Part shown: positions 1-8,282 of the stretch, piece after piece
How the letters are laid out: each line of letters starts with the position of its first letter
Numbering within the stretch: position 1 is the stretch's first letter
Assembly: GCF_003014695.1 (NCBI RefSeq)
Contig: NZ_PYAS01000001.1
Coordinates: forward strand, 554,738-618,737
Reading direction: 5' to 3'
Length of the DNA stretch: 64,000 nucleotides
Source of the DNA: Dyadobacter jiangsuensis
GTDB lineage: Bacteria > Bacteroidota > Bacteroidia > Cytophagales > Spirosomataceae
Made by a program: the position numbers and the translations under genes
The notes under the pieces: model-generated
Database searches by the model: none
What the model was told of the DNA's origin: nothing
What the model saw: only the letters and a program-made list of their open reading frames with translations

Positions 1-1
1 G

Positions 2-136
2 CAAAAAATGACCATCTACGAAGTCGCCTACGCCGTAGGGTACGACGACCGGAAGTATTTCAGCCGGGAATTCAAGAAACAGTTCGGTAAAACGCCTACC
101 GAATATGCGTTGGAATCCGGGGAGGTAGAAATTTAA
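2..136 (+). CDS. AraC-family transcriptional regulator, C-terminal end (5' part outside window)
   Basis: The open frame enters from the window edge and stops at the TAA at 134-136. The 44 visible residues contain the second helix-turn-helix of an AraC/XylS DNA-binding domain: the stretch EVAYAVGYDDRKYFSREFKK followed by FGKTPTEY is the classic signature, with the FGxTPxEY end motif. Members of this family bind target promoters through two such motifs; the ligand-binding N-terminal part is not in the window, so neither the signal nor the targets can be inferred. Many regulators in this phylum carry this domain at the end of a propeller histidine kinase hybrid, so the full protein could be a one-component AraC regulator or a hybrid two-component protein. 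Confidence 0.9.
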   Translation, partial: QKMTIYEVAYAVGYDDRKYFSREFKKQFGKTPTEYALESGEVEI

Positions 137-473
137 GGAGAGGGAGGAAAGGGAGGAAGGGGAGGAAAGGGAGGAAGGGGAAACTTCCCTCTCTTCCCTT
201 TCCTCCATCTTACCCTTCCCCCATCTTCCCCTTCCTCCCTCCTCCCTTTCCTCCCCTTCCATCCTCCTTCTCCCCAACAAGTGTAAACACCTGTTTTTCA
301 AAACACGTGTTTGTAGTCGTTTTTGAAGAATTATTTCTACGAACCTTTGTCGGGCAAAAGCTTTTGTACGGTGGAGATCAGCTACCACTTGAAAAAACGG
401 GCTTACCTGTAAAGGCATCATTACGGGGACGGATCCTGCACGTCTTACAACAGGGGATTATTCATACGTCACA
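137..473. other. Gene-free stretch with purine and pyrimidine tracts
   Basis: No convincing coding frame. The first half is an almost pure purine run (135-183) followed by an almost pure pyrimidine run (184-276), described as a separate repeat. The second half (about 290-473) is ordinary AT-richer sequence leading to the gene at 474. A near match to the Bacteroidota -7 element (AACCTTTG at 342-349, one mismatch to TAnnTTTG) is present but I do not regard it as strong. Confidence 0.6.
142..276. repeat. Tandem 9-bp purine repeat facing a long pyrimidine tract
   Basis: Positions 142-177 are four exact-register copies of a 9-bp unit alternating GGGAGGAAA and GGGAGGAAG, so the true period is 18 bp. 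The unit is followed by GGGGAAA and then by about 92 bases of pyrimidines broken by only a few A residues (184-276). The two halves are imperfectly complementary, so the transcript could fold into a long hairpin just after the upstream stop codon. The regularly spaced GGG runs could also support a G-quadruplex, and the tract is a candidate for triplex DNA. Function unknown; termination of the upstream gene is the simplest reading. Confidence 0.75.
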
Positions 474-1679
474 ATGAGCAATTTTCTTGATTTACAAAAC
501 GGCTGGTACAACGGTTTGATCCAGGGATTAGGCCAGAGCGAGGAATCTTTTCAGATCATTCAGCCAGCACCTCCGATCGCCAGCGGCACTGCCGCAAACC
601 CGACTTTCTGGGCTTACTATAACAATATCCCTCCGAAAACACTGACCGCCCAGTTTGTTGCCAGCGGTGGTAACCAGTTTTATAACAATTACAGAGGCTT
701 GCTTTCGGCACTGGTCCCTTCGCGGCAGATTGACGTGAAAGCGGATATCGGAGCCGAAAACTTTGCGGCGTGGCATGCCTACGTGCAAACACAACCTGCA
801 CCGAGCATGAACCAGATCCCGACCATGTTCAGAAACTGGGCGATGTTCAACGCGCCGGAGGTGGCCAACATCGGTTCGTCCGATTACGCGGCCATTCTGC
901 TCGACCCCATCGCTACGGCACAGAATGAGCTCACATTAGTGTATACCAATGAAAAGGGCCTGCCGGTCAACTTCGACTGGCAGCTGAACTACGCTGATAT
1001 GGTTAACCAACTGGCCAGCGCACCTTCCCGCTCTTTCAATTTCAACAGCGGTACCATGAACAAAAATGTAAGCACCTCATGGGCTGGCGGCTCCACCTCG
1101 GGCTTCTTCGGCCTGTGGGGCGGTAGCAGCTCCACCTCGACGCTCAGCGAGCAATTTGCTTCCAGCAATGTTACGGTGGACGCCAGTTTTGAACGTATCC
1201 TGGTGTTTTCCAACACGCCGGGTGCATGGTACTACTCGTCCGCAATGGGCCTGGCTTATGCCAACCAAACGGGCAATCCATGGAGCGATAAATCGTCGAT
1301 CAACTGGAACAACACATTCGGGCCGAACGGTAACATGCAATATTTCTCGGCGAACGTGATCGTTGCGTCGGGTATGTCCATTACCATTACATCCAATGCG
1401 AAGTATTCTTCTGTCGATCAGCAGACGATCACTTCCAGCGGCTCGTCCGGTTTCTGGCCGTTCTATTCCGGTGATAGCGGCAGCACGTCGACCAACCGTG
1501 TGTCGTTTAACCAGGAAGGCAATATGACCATCACTACCAGCAGCATTCCGGGTGTACCTGTGGTGCTGGGCGTGAATGTATTGTCGGCCGGTGAGTTTGT
1601 GGGCCATTCTTCGAGCCTGGGCATTTCGCTCTTCGAATCAGCCAAGGCATTTGCTGCCGAAATTCTGGCTGCTGCATAA
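474..1679 (+). CDS. Uncharacterised protein, first of two tandem paralogues (401 aa)
   Basis: I do not recognise the family. The 401-residue product starts MSNFLDLQNGWYNGL and has no signal peptide or membrane segment. It is clearly paralogous to the next gene: both have WYN near residue 12, a QWAM/NWAM-FNAP-VANIG block near residues 120-140, an FASS-VTV block, a PGxWYxSS motif, and a shared end built around IPGVPVVLGVNV. The middle is rich in Ser, Thr, Gly and Trp with repeated aromatic positions, suggesting a beta-rich soluble fold. The start is the first ATG after a long non-coding stretch and the homology to the neighbour begins right after it. A strong terminator follows, so the two genes may be separately transcribed. 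An enzyme or lectin-like role is possible, but nothing catalytic is visible. Confidence 0.85.
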   Translation: MSNFLDLQNGWYNGLIQGLGQSEESFQIIQPAPPIASGTAANPTFWAYYNNIPPKTLTAQFVASGGNQFYNNYRGLLSALVPSRQIDVKADIGAENFAAWHAYVQTQPAPSMNQIPTMFRNWAMFNAPEVANIGSSDYAAILLDPIATAQNELTLVYTNEKGLPVNFDWQLNYADMVNQLASAPSRSFNFNSGTMNKNVSTSWAGGSTSGFFGLWGGSSSTSTLSEQFASSNVTVDASFERILVFSNTPGAWYYSSAMGLAYANQTGNPWSDKSSINWNNTFGPNGNMQYFSANVIVASGMSITITSNAKYSSVDQQTITSSGSSGFWPFYSGDSGSTSTNRVSFNQEGNMTITTSSIPGVPVVLGVNVLSAGEFVGHSSSLGISLFESAKAFAAEILAAA

Positions 1680-1690
1680 TGTTTGCTTTG

Positions 1691-1725
1691 GAAGGCTGGG
1701 TGATCCCAGCCTTCTTCTTTTGATT
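1691..1725 (+). terminator. Rho-independent terminator after the first paralogue
   Basis: Perfect 10-bp stem GAAGGCTGGG (1691-1700) and CCCAGCCTTC (1705-1714) with a TGAT loop, followed by a T-rich tail. Confidence 0.85.
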
Positions 1726-1763
1726 TTTACCGTGTGCCCGGAAACCATCATTCAGGAAGCAAA

Positions 1764-2891
1764 ATGATAACTACCTACGATAGCCCTGCCGAAACGATGA
1801 CAGCCGTTACCGACGGATGGTACAACCGGTTGGCCGCCAGTCTCAACTTATCCATCCGGCATTTCCAGTTGCTGCAACCGCCGGGTGTGCCTGTAAGCGA
1901 TCAGGCCCTGTGGGATTGTTTCAATGTAGTACCTCCCGCCACGCTCAAATACAACCGCTGGTATTATCAGCAGCCGACGTTTTTCAGCCAGTATGCCGCG
2001 GTGGTGAACGGGCTGTCGTTCCCGGAGAGCGCTTTCGTGGAAGACATCGGTGCCGATACCTATGCTCAGTGGCAGGCTTATCTGAAAACGCTTTCGCCTC
2101 CGCCCCCCGCCAATACCTTGCCGACGGTGTGGTTTCAATGGGCGATGGTGAATGCCCCCTCGGTGGCCAATATAGGTCGCTCCGACCTTGCCACCCAACT
2201 GCTGATCAGCGGTGCGCAGGCGGCGCTGGAACCCTATGAAGGCCCAAATGCGAAACCTGCCGACTTTTTCCCTTCGTTTTCAGACCTTAAAAACACATTA
2301 CGCGCATCGCCCGGAACGAGTTTCTTCTTCGACTCGACCGACGACGACCCGGACGTTTCCAATTCCTGGGTGCCGGGCGATGACCCCAACTATTTCGGGA
2401 TATGGACCGGCAGTTCGGCGGCGTTTCTCGTAAGCAGGAAGTTTGCGTCGAGCAAAATCACTGTTTCCATACAATTCGATCATTTTGCGGTGGTAACCGT
2501 CACGCCTGGACAATGGTACAATTCCTCGTTGCTGCACCAGGCCTGGGCGTCGCAGTCGACTCCGCCGTGGATCGACAGTTCCGACTGGCAGACCTATTTC
2601 GGAGACAGCGGAAGCCTTACCCACGCGGTGGGCTCCATACTTGCGGCCGACGGTATTACCCTCACCCTCACATCGGACGCCGACTTCACTCCAATGGAAC
2701 AAACGCTTATCAAAGGCCTTGCGGCGATTGGAGACTGGCCGGCTTACTGCCCCGTAGCTTCATCGGCGATTTCGAACACGATCACGACTGCCCCCGGATC
2801 GACGACAATCCAGTTTAAGTCCTCACCTGGGATTCCCGTGGTACTGGGTCTAAATGTTTTTGATATCCGTAGCTACGTGGGGGCGGGTTGA
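1764..2891 (+). CDS. Uncharacterised protein, second of two tandem paralogues (375 aa)
   Basis: Second member of the unrecognised family. I start it at the ATG at 1764, which has an AGGAAG ribosome-site-like sequence just upstream, rather than at the in-frame ATG at 1734. It carries the same ordered landmarks as its neighbour: DGWYNRL near the N-terminus, WFQWAMVNAPSVANIG in the middle, FASSKITVSIQF, TPGQWYNSS, and the end SPGIPVVLGLNVF. A proline run after the TLSP stretch near residue 120 is specific to this copy. No signal peptide, so the product is probably cytoplasmic. Divergence between the copies is substantial, so this is not a recent duplication. Whether the two proteins form a hetero-oligomer is a guess. 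Confidence 0.85.
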   Translation: MITTYDSPAETMTAVTDGWYNRLAASLNLSIRHFQLLQPPGVPVSDQALWDCFNVVPPATLKYNRWYYQQPTFFSQYAAVVNGLSFPESAFVEDIGADTYAQWQAYLKTLSPPPPANTLPTVWFQWAMVNAPSVANIGRSDLATQLLISGAQAALEPYEGPNAKPADFFPSFSDLKNTLRASPGTSFFFDSTDDDPDVSNSWVPGDDPNYFGIWTGSSAAFLVSRKFASSKITVSIQFDHFAVVTVTPGQWYNSSLLHQAWASQSTPPWIDSSDWQTYFGDSGSLTHAVGSILAADGITLTLTSDADFTPMEQTLIKGLAAIGDWPAYCPVASSAISNTITTAPGSTTIQFKSSPGIPVVLGLNVFDIRSYVGAG

Positions 2892-2920
2892 GAAATAGTA
2901 TATTTTAAAGAATACTGAGC

Positions 2921-2952
2921 GTCTGCATTCCACTGGTTTGCAGACTTTTTTG
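2921..2952 (+). terminator. Rho-independent terminator
   Basis: Stem GTCTGCA (2921-2927) with TGCAGAC (2939-2945) followed by TTTTTTG, 30 bp after the stop of the second paralogue. Confidence 0.75.
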
Positions 2953-3014
2953 CTTTGTAGCGGGATTGCTCTTGTCGATATTCAGGAGTTGATTACGCGA
3001 ATTATTCCTATTGT

Positions 3015-3036
3015 AAAGTAGTATAAATTCTACTTT
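3015..3036. promoter_or_regulatory. Inverted repeat AAAGTAG-N8-CTACTTT
   Basis: A 7-bp dyad with an 8-bp AT-rich spacer lies about 110 bp upstream of the first surface-cluster gene. It could be an operator for the cluster; no regulator can be assigned. Confidence 0.35.
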
Positions 3037-3097
3037 GTAGGGCTTAGTCTACGATAACTATTTCTGATGTCGACAGGCTCAAATAATCCGGGGGTAG

Positions 3098-3105
3098 TAG
3101 GTTTG
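3098..3105 (+). promoter_or_regulatory. Bacteroidota -7 promoter element TAGGTTTG
   Basis: Exact match to the family consensus TAnnTTTG, 43 bp before the start of the first gene of surface cluster 1. No TTTG is found at the expected -33 position. Confidence 0.5.
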
Positions 3106-3148
3106 TTCTGTTTCAAACTCAACCAAAGTTCCACAAACAAATCACTAC

Positions 3149-3874
3149 ATGAAAGCAATTCGACTCCTTTCGGCTCTGGCGCTCACGATGACCCTGGCAA
3201 CAGGCGCTGCCACTTTCGGTCAGGTAAAGATTGGCTCCAATCCTACAACGATCGATCCCAACAACAACCTTGAAGTTGAAAGTGCTGATCCGACGAAAAA
3301 AATCAGCATTCACAAAACTACGGGGAAACTAACCATCGCCGACGGCTCGCAGGGCGACAAAAAGGTGCTGACCTCCGACGCGAATGGCGTAGCAACCTGG
3401 CAAAGCCAGTCGGAACTGGCGATTCCGGTTACTGCATTCAGCGGGGCCATTACCGGCCTGGCTACGATCCCCACCTTCACTACCCACGATCAGATCGACC
3501 AGCGGCTTCCGCTTGTCCCTACGCTAGGTGCAGCGGACTGGAACGCAAGTACCAAGCGGTTTATCGTTCCGGTGGCCGGAACCTACTCGGTGCAGGTCGG
3601 CTTGTCGTGTATCAGTACAACAGGTGCAGGCGTAACGTTGTGGACGCGGATCTGGGTAGTGTCCGAGAATGGCGGCCCGATCTTCAAAGGTACCAGCCCG
3701 ATGGGCCTCACCGCCGGTGACTGGCAATCGGTGGTTTATACGGGAAAACTGAATGCCGGCGACGGTATCTCGCTGGAAGGCTACACCATGCAAACCGACG
3801 GCAACCCGCCGGTAAACAACATCTGGACCGGTACTTGCGGCCGTGCATACATGACCGTCACGAAGATCGACTAA
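3149..3874 (+). CDS. Exported C1q-like domain protein
   Basis: 241 residues with a signal peptide ending near residue 25 (LATGAATFGQ). The mature part begins with the module QVKIGSNPTTIDPNNNLEVES, shared with the next two genes, followed by a short TGKLTIADGSQG-KVLTSDANG linker that recurs almost word for word in the gene at 4843. Residues about 90-241 look like a C1q/TNF-type jelly roll: WNASTKRFIVPVAGTYSVQVGLS is the characteristic core, with a GDGISLEGY strand near the end. C1q-like domains trimerise and bind ligands; in this phylum they occur on secreted surface proteins. The role is presumably adhesion or display. First gene of a co-directional set of four with short gaps; a -7 promoter element lies 43 bp upstream. 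Confidence 0.82.
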   Translation: MKAIRLLSALALTMTLATGAATFGQVKIGSNPTTIDPNNNLEVESADPTKKISIHKTTGKLTIADGSQGDKKVLTSDANGVATWQSQSELAIPVTAFSGAITGLATIPTFTTHDQIDQRLPLVPTLGAADWNASTKRFIVPVAGTYSVQVGLSCISTTGAGVTLWTRIWVVSENGGPIFKGTSPMGLTAGDWQSVVYTGKLNAGDGISLEGYTMQTDGNPPVNNIWTGTCGRAYMTVTKID

Positions 3875-3927
3875 CGGATCAGCAACCATATTCTCAATGA
3901 TTATTAGTTAAAACACAACGATTCTTT

Positions 3928-4812
3928 ATGAAAACAAGACGACTATTATCCATGATGCTTTTTGCTGCTGCGGCGGTTCCGAATGCATCTTTTGCGCAGG
4001 TAAAAATCGGATTAAACCCCACAGCAATCACACCGGGAGCTCAGCTGGACGTGGAGTCGGTCGCCAACACGCACACCGTCGTAATGGAATCCGGCGCCGT
4101 CGGCATTAACACTGCCGCGCCGCAATCCTACCTGGATATCCGGGGGACGACCAAGATCCTATCCCAAACCGGCACACAAACCGGGGTAATCTGGACGGGA
4201 ACATCCAATATGGACGGAGTCGAGATCAGCGCCGGCGCGGGCGATTGCTGGGTTGGCATTCAGCGGAGAGGCGGTGCGCCGCTTCACCTTTCCAAACCAT
4301 CCGGTACGATTGAACACTCGTTTGCCATTTTCAGTGTGGATGGCGTTCCGGGCGGCGTGGGGGCGATCCTGTACGATGGCGTAGCAGGGGTCATTTACAA
4401 TACTACCTCGGACCAGCGTCTGAAAGAGAACATTCATTCGACCCGATTCGGGTTAGAGGCGCTGAAAGCGGTCAGGGTGTACGATTATAATTTCAAATCC
4501 GATTCCAGGAAAACACTTTCCACAGGTGTACTGGCCCAGGAGCTGCACAAGGTATACCCGCAAGCGGTTACCGTTGGCGGTGCCGATGAAAAGGTTAAAC
4601 CCTGGCAGGTAGATTACAGCAAGCTGGTGCCGATGCTGGTGAAATCGGTGCAGGAGCTCAGCGACGAAGTAGAACTGCTGAAAAAGGAGAAAGCTCAGCT
4701 TAGCGCGGAGTTGAAGCTTAAAGAGGATGCCTATGCAGAGTTCGGCAAGCGGTTAACCCAAGTAGAAAATATGCTTAACGGCGCGGAGAACACAAAATCC
4801 GTGAGCCGGTAA
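3928..4812 (+). CDS. Exported fibre-like protein with S74 self-processing chaperone domain
   Basis: 294 residues. Signal peptide 1-23 (ending SFAQ), then the shared module QVKIGLNPTAITPGAQLDVES. The C-terminal half is a peptidase S74 / intramolecular chaperone domain: SDQRLKENI at 161-169, with the Ser161-Asp162 pair where this family cleaves itself after folding, then TGVLAQELHKVYPQAV and KPWQVDYSKLVPMLVKSVQEL. Residues 240-285 are a heptad-type coiled coil. Known S74 domains assist trimerisation of phage tail fibres and then release themselves; in Bacteroidota they occur on secreted proteins outside prophages. It sits between two C1q-type genes with the same N-terminal module, so the three proteins probably share one assembly or anchoring route. 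Confidence 0.88.
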   Translation: MKTRRLLSMMLFAAAAVPNASFAQVKIGLNPTAITPGAQLDVESVANTHTVVMESGAVGINTAAPQSYLDIRGTTKILSQTGTQTGVIWTGTSNMDGVEISAGAGDCWVGIQRRGGAPLHLSKPSGTIEHSFAIFSVDGVPGGVGAILYDGVAGVIYNTTSDQRLKENIHSTRFGLEALKAVRVYDYNFKSDSRKTLSTGVLAQELHKVYPQAVTVGGADEKVKPWQVDYSKLVPMLVKSVQELSDEVELLKKEKAQLSAELKLKEDAYAEFGKRLTQVENMLNGAENTKSVSR

Positions 4813-4842
4813 ACGAACATTTTAAATCTCATCGATATCGAC

Positions 4843-5595
4843 ATGAAAACACAATATCTATTATCTAATACTTGCGGAAGTAAGGTAGCAAGGGCGCTGT
4901 TTACAGTTGTATTGCTTACCGGTTGTTCCGTCGCTTTTGCCCAGGTGAAGATTGGAGCCAATCCAACGACCATCGAGCCGAATTCCAACCTGGAAGTGGA
5001 AGCCTCTACGCCCGGACGTAAAACGAGAATTGACAAGACGACAGGGCAGGTCACCATTACCGATGGTACTGAGGGTGCTGGAAAAGTATTTACCTCCGAT
5101 GCCAATGGTGGGGGAAGCTGGCAAACGAGCGGGGCAGGGTGTGCCAGCTTTGATGCGAAGGGGGATGATACAACTACACCAGTAGCTGATGCCGGCGTGT
5201 ATTCCCCTGTAAAGCTGATTGCCGGCAATGTTTCTTACTCTCCATCCGGTGCCTATAATAGTGCAACCGGGGAGTATACCATCCCTGAGAATGGATTCTA
5301 TATCTTTCACGGGTCGGTGGGCACTTATAATGTTGCTATCGGGAATACTGGCACCAGAAATACCTCTATCGATTTGATTTCAGTATCTAAGGGTCTTTTA
5401 AGTCATACTGTTTCGCCGGAATTGGCATATGGAGTTGGGGCTTGGCAGGACATAACCTCTGCCAATTATTTTATAGCAGGTGATAAGGTAACGTTTCAGA
5501 TAAATTCCGATCATGTCAGCGGGGTCAAGCCGGATTCGGTGACTACCGCCGCGATTTTTTTCTCCGGTACCCGTATCGATTGTAATAAAAACTAG
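4843..5595 (+). CDS. Exported C1q-like domain protein, second copy
   Basis: 250 residues. Signal peptide to about residue 34 (VVLLTGCSVAFAQ); the Cys within it is not followed by a convincing lipobox context, so I favour ordinary signal peptidase cleavage before QVKIG. The mature start QVKIGANPTTIEPNSNLEVEA and the linker TTGQVTITDGTEGAGKVFTSDANGG match the gene at 3149. The C-terminal part, about 110-250, contains YNSATGEYTIPENGFYIFHGSV, the F-x-P-x-x-G-x-Y core of C1q/TNF-like folds, and ends DKVTFQINSDHVSG...AAIFFSGTRID. The two C1q-type copies share their N-terminal modules more strongly than their C1q parts, which points to diversification of the binding head. Confidence 0.82.
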   Translation: MKTQYLLSNTCGSKVARALFTVVLLTGCSVAFAQVKIGANPTTIEPNSNLEVEASTPGRKTRIDKTTGQVTITDGTEGAGKVFTSDANGGGSWQTSGAGCASFDAKGDDTTTPVADAGVYSPVKLIAGNVSYSPSGAYNSATGEYTIPENGFYIFHGSVGTYNVAIGNTGTRNTSIDLISVSKGLLSHTVSPELAYGVGAWQDITSANYFIAGDKVTFQINSDHVSGVKPDSVTTAAIFFSGTRIDCNKN

Positions 5596-5678
5596 AATTG
5601 ATTAATTGAGATTATTTCAATTTCCACAGTAACGCAACAGGTCGTTAGGGTTTCCTAATGCCACAAACAGACGAATCA

Positions 5679-7001
5679 ATGAAACGAGAATATACCAACC
5701 CGTCTAGAAAAGGATGGCTCAGCATGGCGGCCTCGGCAGCCCTTCTGCTAACAGGGCACCTGGCCCAGGCCCAGGAGGGCAGCCAGGGAAATACGACGAT
5801 TTTCGGCGGGGCCGAGATGACGTTTTTCAGCAACCATAATTTCGTGACCGGAGGCGGGGGCGCTCAGCCGGGCGTAATCCTGACCGAACGTGCGGCTGGG
5901 AATTTCGGTGTGCTCAACTTCGCAGGTGATAACCTTACTTCCACAGGCGCGTCCGACGCGGGTTACGTGGATGGGTACGTACGCAAGTACGGAGCGGGCG
6001 CATTCGTGTTTCCCGTGGGCGACAACGGTTTTGTGGGCCAGTTTGCGGCTTCCGCCGACGGGGTAATGGGCGCTTACTTCCATGCCGATGCCAACACCGC
6101 CGTTACGAGCAACCTTTTTACAGGTTCCAATTATGCGCCGCTACCAACCGGCGGGCCTTTCCCGACCAGCAACATGGGTACGAATGTGGACGTCGTGAGC
6201 ACGATTGAGTATTGGGATATTGACGGCACCAATGCAACTCCGCTGACCTTGACATGGGATGCCGGAAGTGCGATCGGCACGTTGACAACCAACCAGCTCA
6301 ACAAACTATCGATTGTAGGATGGGACGGTGTACAATGGGTAGCGATTCCTTCGAAGGTGGATGTAACCTCGATACTGGGCGGCACGAGCGATCTGACGGC
6401 CGGTTCTATCACCACCATTTCGCCACTCGCACCGAACACCTATACGGCCTATACATTCGCGTCGCTTACGCTGCCGTTGCCGGTGACACTCACCCGCTTT
6501 ACGGCCGTTGCGGAAGGGAAAACCGCGCTGCTCGCCTGGGCAACGACGGAGGAAACCAACAGCGATCGCTTCGAAGTGGAGCGCAGCGCCGATGGCAAGA
6601 AATGGGCTATGATCGGCTCGGTGGCATCTACGGGCGAAAGCAAAGTACTCGTAAATTATAAGTTCACGGATATTGCGCCGCTGGCTGGCGAGAATCTCTA
6701 TCGCCTGAAAATGGTGGACAAGGACGATACCTACGCGTATAGCGCGATCCGTAATGTGCAGGTGAAAGGGGAGGCGATAAGGCCTTATCCTAACCCGGTG
6801 TCGGACAGATTACTGATCGACAGTTATGTCAAAGTGAAGGAAGTATCGGTTAAAAATACTGCCGGACAGAACTTTATGCAGGTTCAAAAGGTGTCCAACG
6901 ACGGAATCGATGTCAGGAAACTAACGCCTGGCGTCTATATCGTAACCGTGACCCTGTTTGACGGCACTATCAGCACACACAAAGTAGCCGTTACCAGGTA
7001 G
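5679..7001 (+). CDS. T9SS-exported protein with C-terminal sorting domain
   Basis: 440 residues from the ATG at 5679; an in-frame ATG at 5658 would only lengthen the N-terminus before the signal peptide. Signal peptide ends near LAQAQ (residue 31). The body has the block GAFVFPVGDNG and later EYWDIDGTNATPLTLTWDAGS, both paralogous to the protein at 47273. Around residue 275-370 is an LPVTLTRFTAVAEGKTALLAWATTEETNSDRFEVERS fold typical of Bacteroidota surface proteins. The last 75 residues are a T9SS type A sorting domain with YPNPVSDRLLID, GVYIVTV and the terminal KVAVTR. Such proteins cross the outer membrane through the gliding/T9SS machinery and are anchored or released. It closes surface cluster 1. 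Confidence 0.88.
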   Translation: MKREYTNPSRKGWLSMAASAALLLTGHLAQAQEGSQGNTTIFGGAEMTFFSNHNFVTGGGGAQPGVILTERAAGNFGVLNFAGDNLTSTGASDAGYVDGYVRKYGAGAFVFPVGDNGFVGQFAASADGVMGAYFHADANTAVTSNLFTGSNYAPLPTGGPFPTSNMGTNVDVVSTIEYWDIDGTNATPLTLTWDAGSAIGTLTTNQLNKLSIVGWDGVQWVAIPSKVDVTSILGGTSDLTAGSITTISPLAPNTYTAYTFASLTLPLPVTLTRFTAVAEGKTALLAWATTEETNSDRFEVERSADGKKWAMIGSVASTGESKVLVNYKFTDIAPLAGENLYRLKMVDKDDTYAYSAIRNVQVKGEAIRPYPNPVSDRLLIDSYVKVKEVSVKNTAGQNFMQVQKVSNDGIDVRKLTPGVYIVTVTLFDGTISTHKVAVTR

Positions 7002-7017
7002 CGCAAAGACATCCGGC

Positions 7018-7050
7018 TTCTCCCGGGCTTTGTTCATAAGCCCGGGAGAA
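7018..7050 (+). terminator. Strong hairpin after surface cluster 1
   Basis: Perfect 13-bp stem TTCTCCCGGGCTT (7018-7030) and AAGCCCGGGAGAA (7038-7050) with a 7-nt loop, 16 bp after the stop codon. There is no U tract, so it may act as a processing or stability element rather than as a classic terminator. Confidence 0.7.
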
Positions 7051-7090
7051 TAACCTGCACCCATTAAAAAGAATAACCTCGCTCTGCAAC

Positions 7091-7528
7091 ATGGCGATAT
7101 TGATCGTTACGGATAACCCCACTCTGAACATCGGTTTACGCACCATTATCATCGGTGAATTTCCTGATATTACCATCTTCGAAGCGGAAACGCTTCAAAA
7201 AGCGATTGCAGTAACTTTCGGCCAACCCGCGAGCATCGTGGTCCTCGATGTCGGTGTGGCCGATGGAAAAAACATCGCTTTGCTCGATACTTTTAAGAAG
7301 GCCAATCCGCAGGCAGCGGTGGTGGTGTATTTAGGCGATGAATTTGAATATATTTATGCATTTGCAAAGGCCGGCATCACTGCGTTAATTTCCAGGAAGT
7401 CCGACGCGGTGGAGGTAGCGGAGGCATTGCACCGCGCCTCGCAACGATTGCGGTTTATCAGTTTTGATATTCAGCAAATACTCCTGTCGGATATTGCGGC
7501 TGGTCCTGAAAATCGTCGGAAAGGCTAA
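7091..7528 (+). CDS. Stand-alone receiver-domain protein
   Basis: 145 residues covering one response-regulator receiver fold and little else. The phospho-acceptor is Asp53 in VVLDVG; the acidic residue at the top of strand 1 is Asp8; the conserved Lys is in ISRKSD near residue 106. The strand-4 position normally Ser/Thr reads VVYLGDE, so the switch residue appears altered. The tail after residue 120 is too short for a DNA-binding domain. It lies immediately upstream of a full NarL-type regulator and may act as a phosphate sink or as a competitor for the histidine kinase encoded beyond it. A truncated NarL-type regulator is the alternative, but no frameshifted remainder is visible. Confidence 0.8.
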   Translation: MAILIVTDNPTLNIGLRTIIIGEFPDITIFEAETLQKAIAVTFGQPASIVVLDVGVADGKNIALLDTFKKANPQAAVVVYLGDEFEYIYAFAKAGITALISRKSDAVEVAEALHRASQRLRFISFDIQQILLSDIAAGPENRRKG

Positions 7529-7624
7529 GTTTTGATTTTAGCAAATTTAAGAAATGATGATTTGCGAATTATTACTACAATTGCATATTGTTTTATAGGA
7601 AAACCTCTACTATACGTTTAGCTC

Positions 7625-8272
7625 ATGAACATCCTTGTCGTTGAAGATCACTTTCTGGTTCGGATGAGTATGAAAATTGTGCTGCAAGAGCTTTACAGCC
7701 AGGCCAGCATCGACGAATCGGATAGTTTCGACCATGCAATTGCCCGTATGCGTGGTAATGCGTATGATCTGATCCTGCTCGATATCGAACTTCCCGGTGG
7801 ACAGGGGACCGGAATGGTGGGCAGAATCCGCCAGTTTCAACCCGAAACGCCGATTCTGGTGTGTTCCGCGGCCGATGAGCAACAGAACGCACTCGCATTC
7901 ATCGCCGCCGGCGCAAACGGGTTCCTATCCAAGACCGCCGAAAAAAGCGAGACCATCAAGGCCATTATGACCGTGGTTAAAAAGAGCCGCTATGTAAGCC
8001 AGGCGGTTCAGGAGCGGTTACTCGATGTGGCGACGTACGGCAAGCAGAAGCGGACGCGCCCCTTCGGTATTAAAAGCCTCTCTGGTCGGGAAAGGGAGAT
8101 CACCGAGTTGTTGATTGCCGGTAAATGGGTGAAGGAAATAGCTGCCCACCTCGACATTCAATCCAATACCGTCAGCACTTACAAGGCAAGAATCTTCGAA
8201 AAACTGGGCGTTGATAATGTGATCGACCTGGCTGCCAAAATCAGGGAGCCCGAAATTCCGGAACGCCCCTGA
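7625..8272 (+). CDS. NarL/FixJ-type response regulator
   Basis: 215 residues. Receiver domain 1-120 with Glu7-Asp8, phospho-acceptor Asp53 in LLLDIELP, switch Ser in LVCSAAD and Lys in GFLSKTAEKS. A LuxR-type helix-turn-helix follows at about 150-208: LSGREREITELLIAGKWVKEIAAHLDIQSNTVSTYKARIFEKLGV. It should bind DNA as a dimer once phosphorylated. The gene is convergent with the long sensor kinase at 8283, whose stop codon lies 10 bp away, so the three genes probably form one signalling unit. The surface cluster just upstream is a natural candidate target, though no binding site can be shown. Confidence 0.92.
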   Translation: MNILVVEDHFLVRMSMKIVLQELYSQASIDESDSFDHAIARMRGNAYDLILLDIELPGGQGTGMVGRIRQFQPETPILVCSAADEQQNALAFIAAGANGFLSKTAEKSETIKAIMTVVKKSRYVSQAVQERLLDVATYGKQKRTRPFGIKSLSGREREITELLIAGKWVKEIAAHLDIQSNTVSTYKARIFEKLGVDNVIDLAAKIREPEIPERP

Positions 8273-8282
8273 CTTCCGATCG

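Noticed and set aside
1077..1607. Long open frame (176 codons) on the minus strand inside the first paralogue
   Set aside because: Arg/His/Gly-rich composition with no family motif; it is the antisense shadow of a gene with paralogue support.
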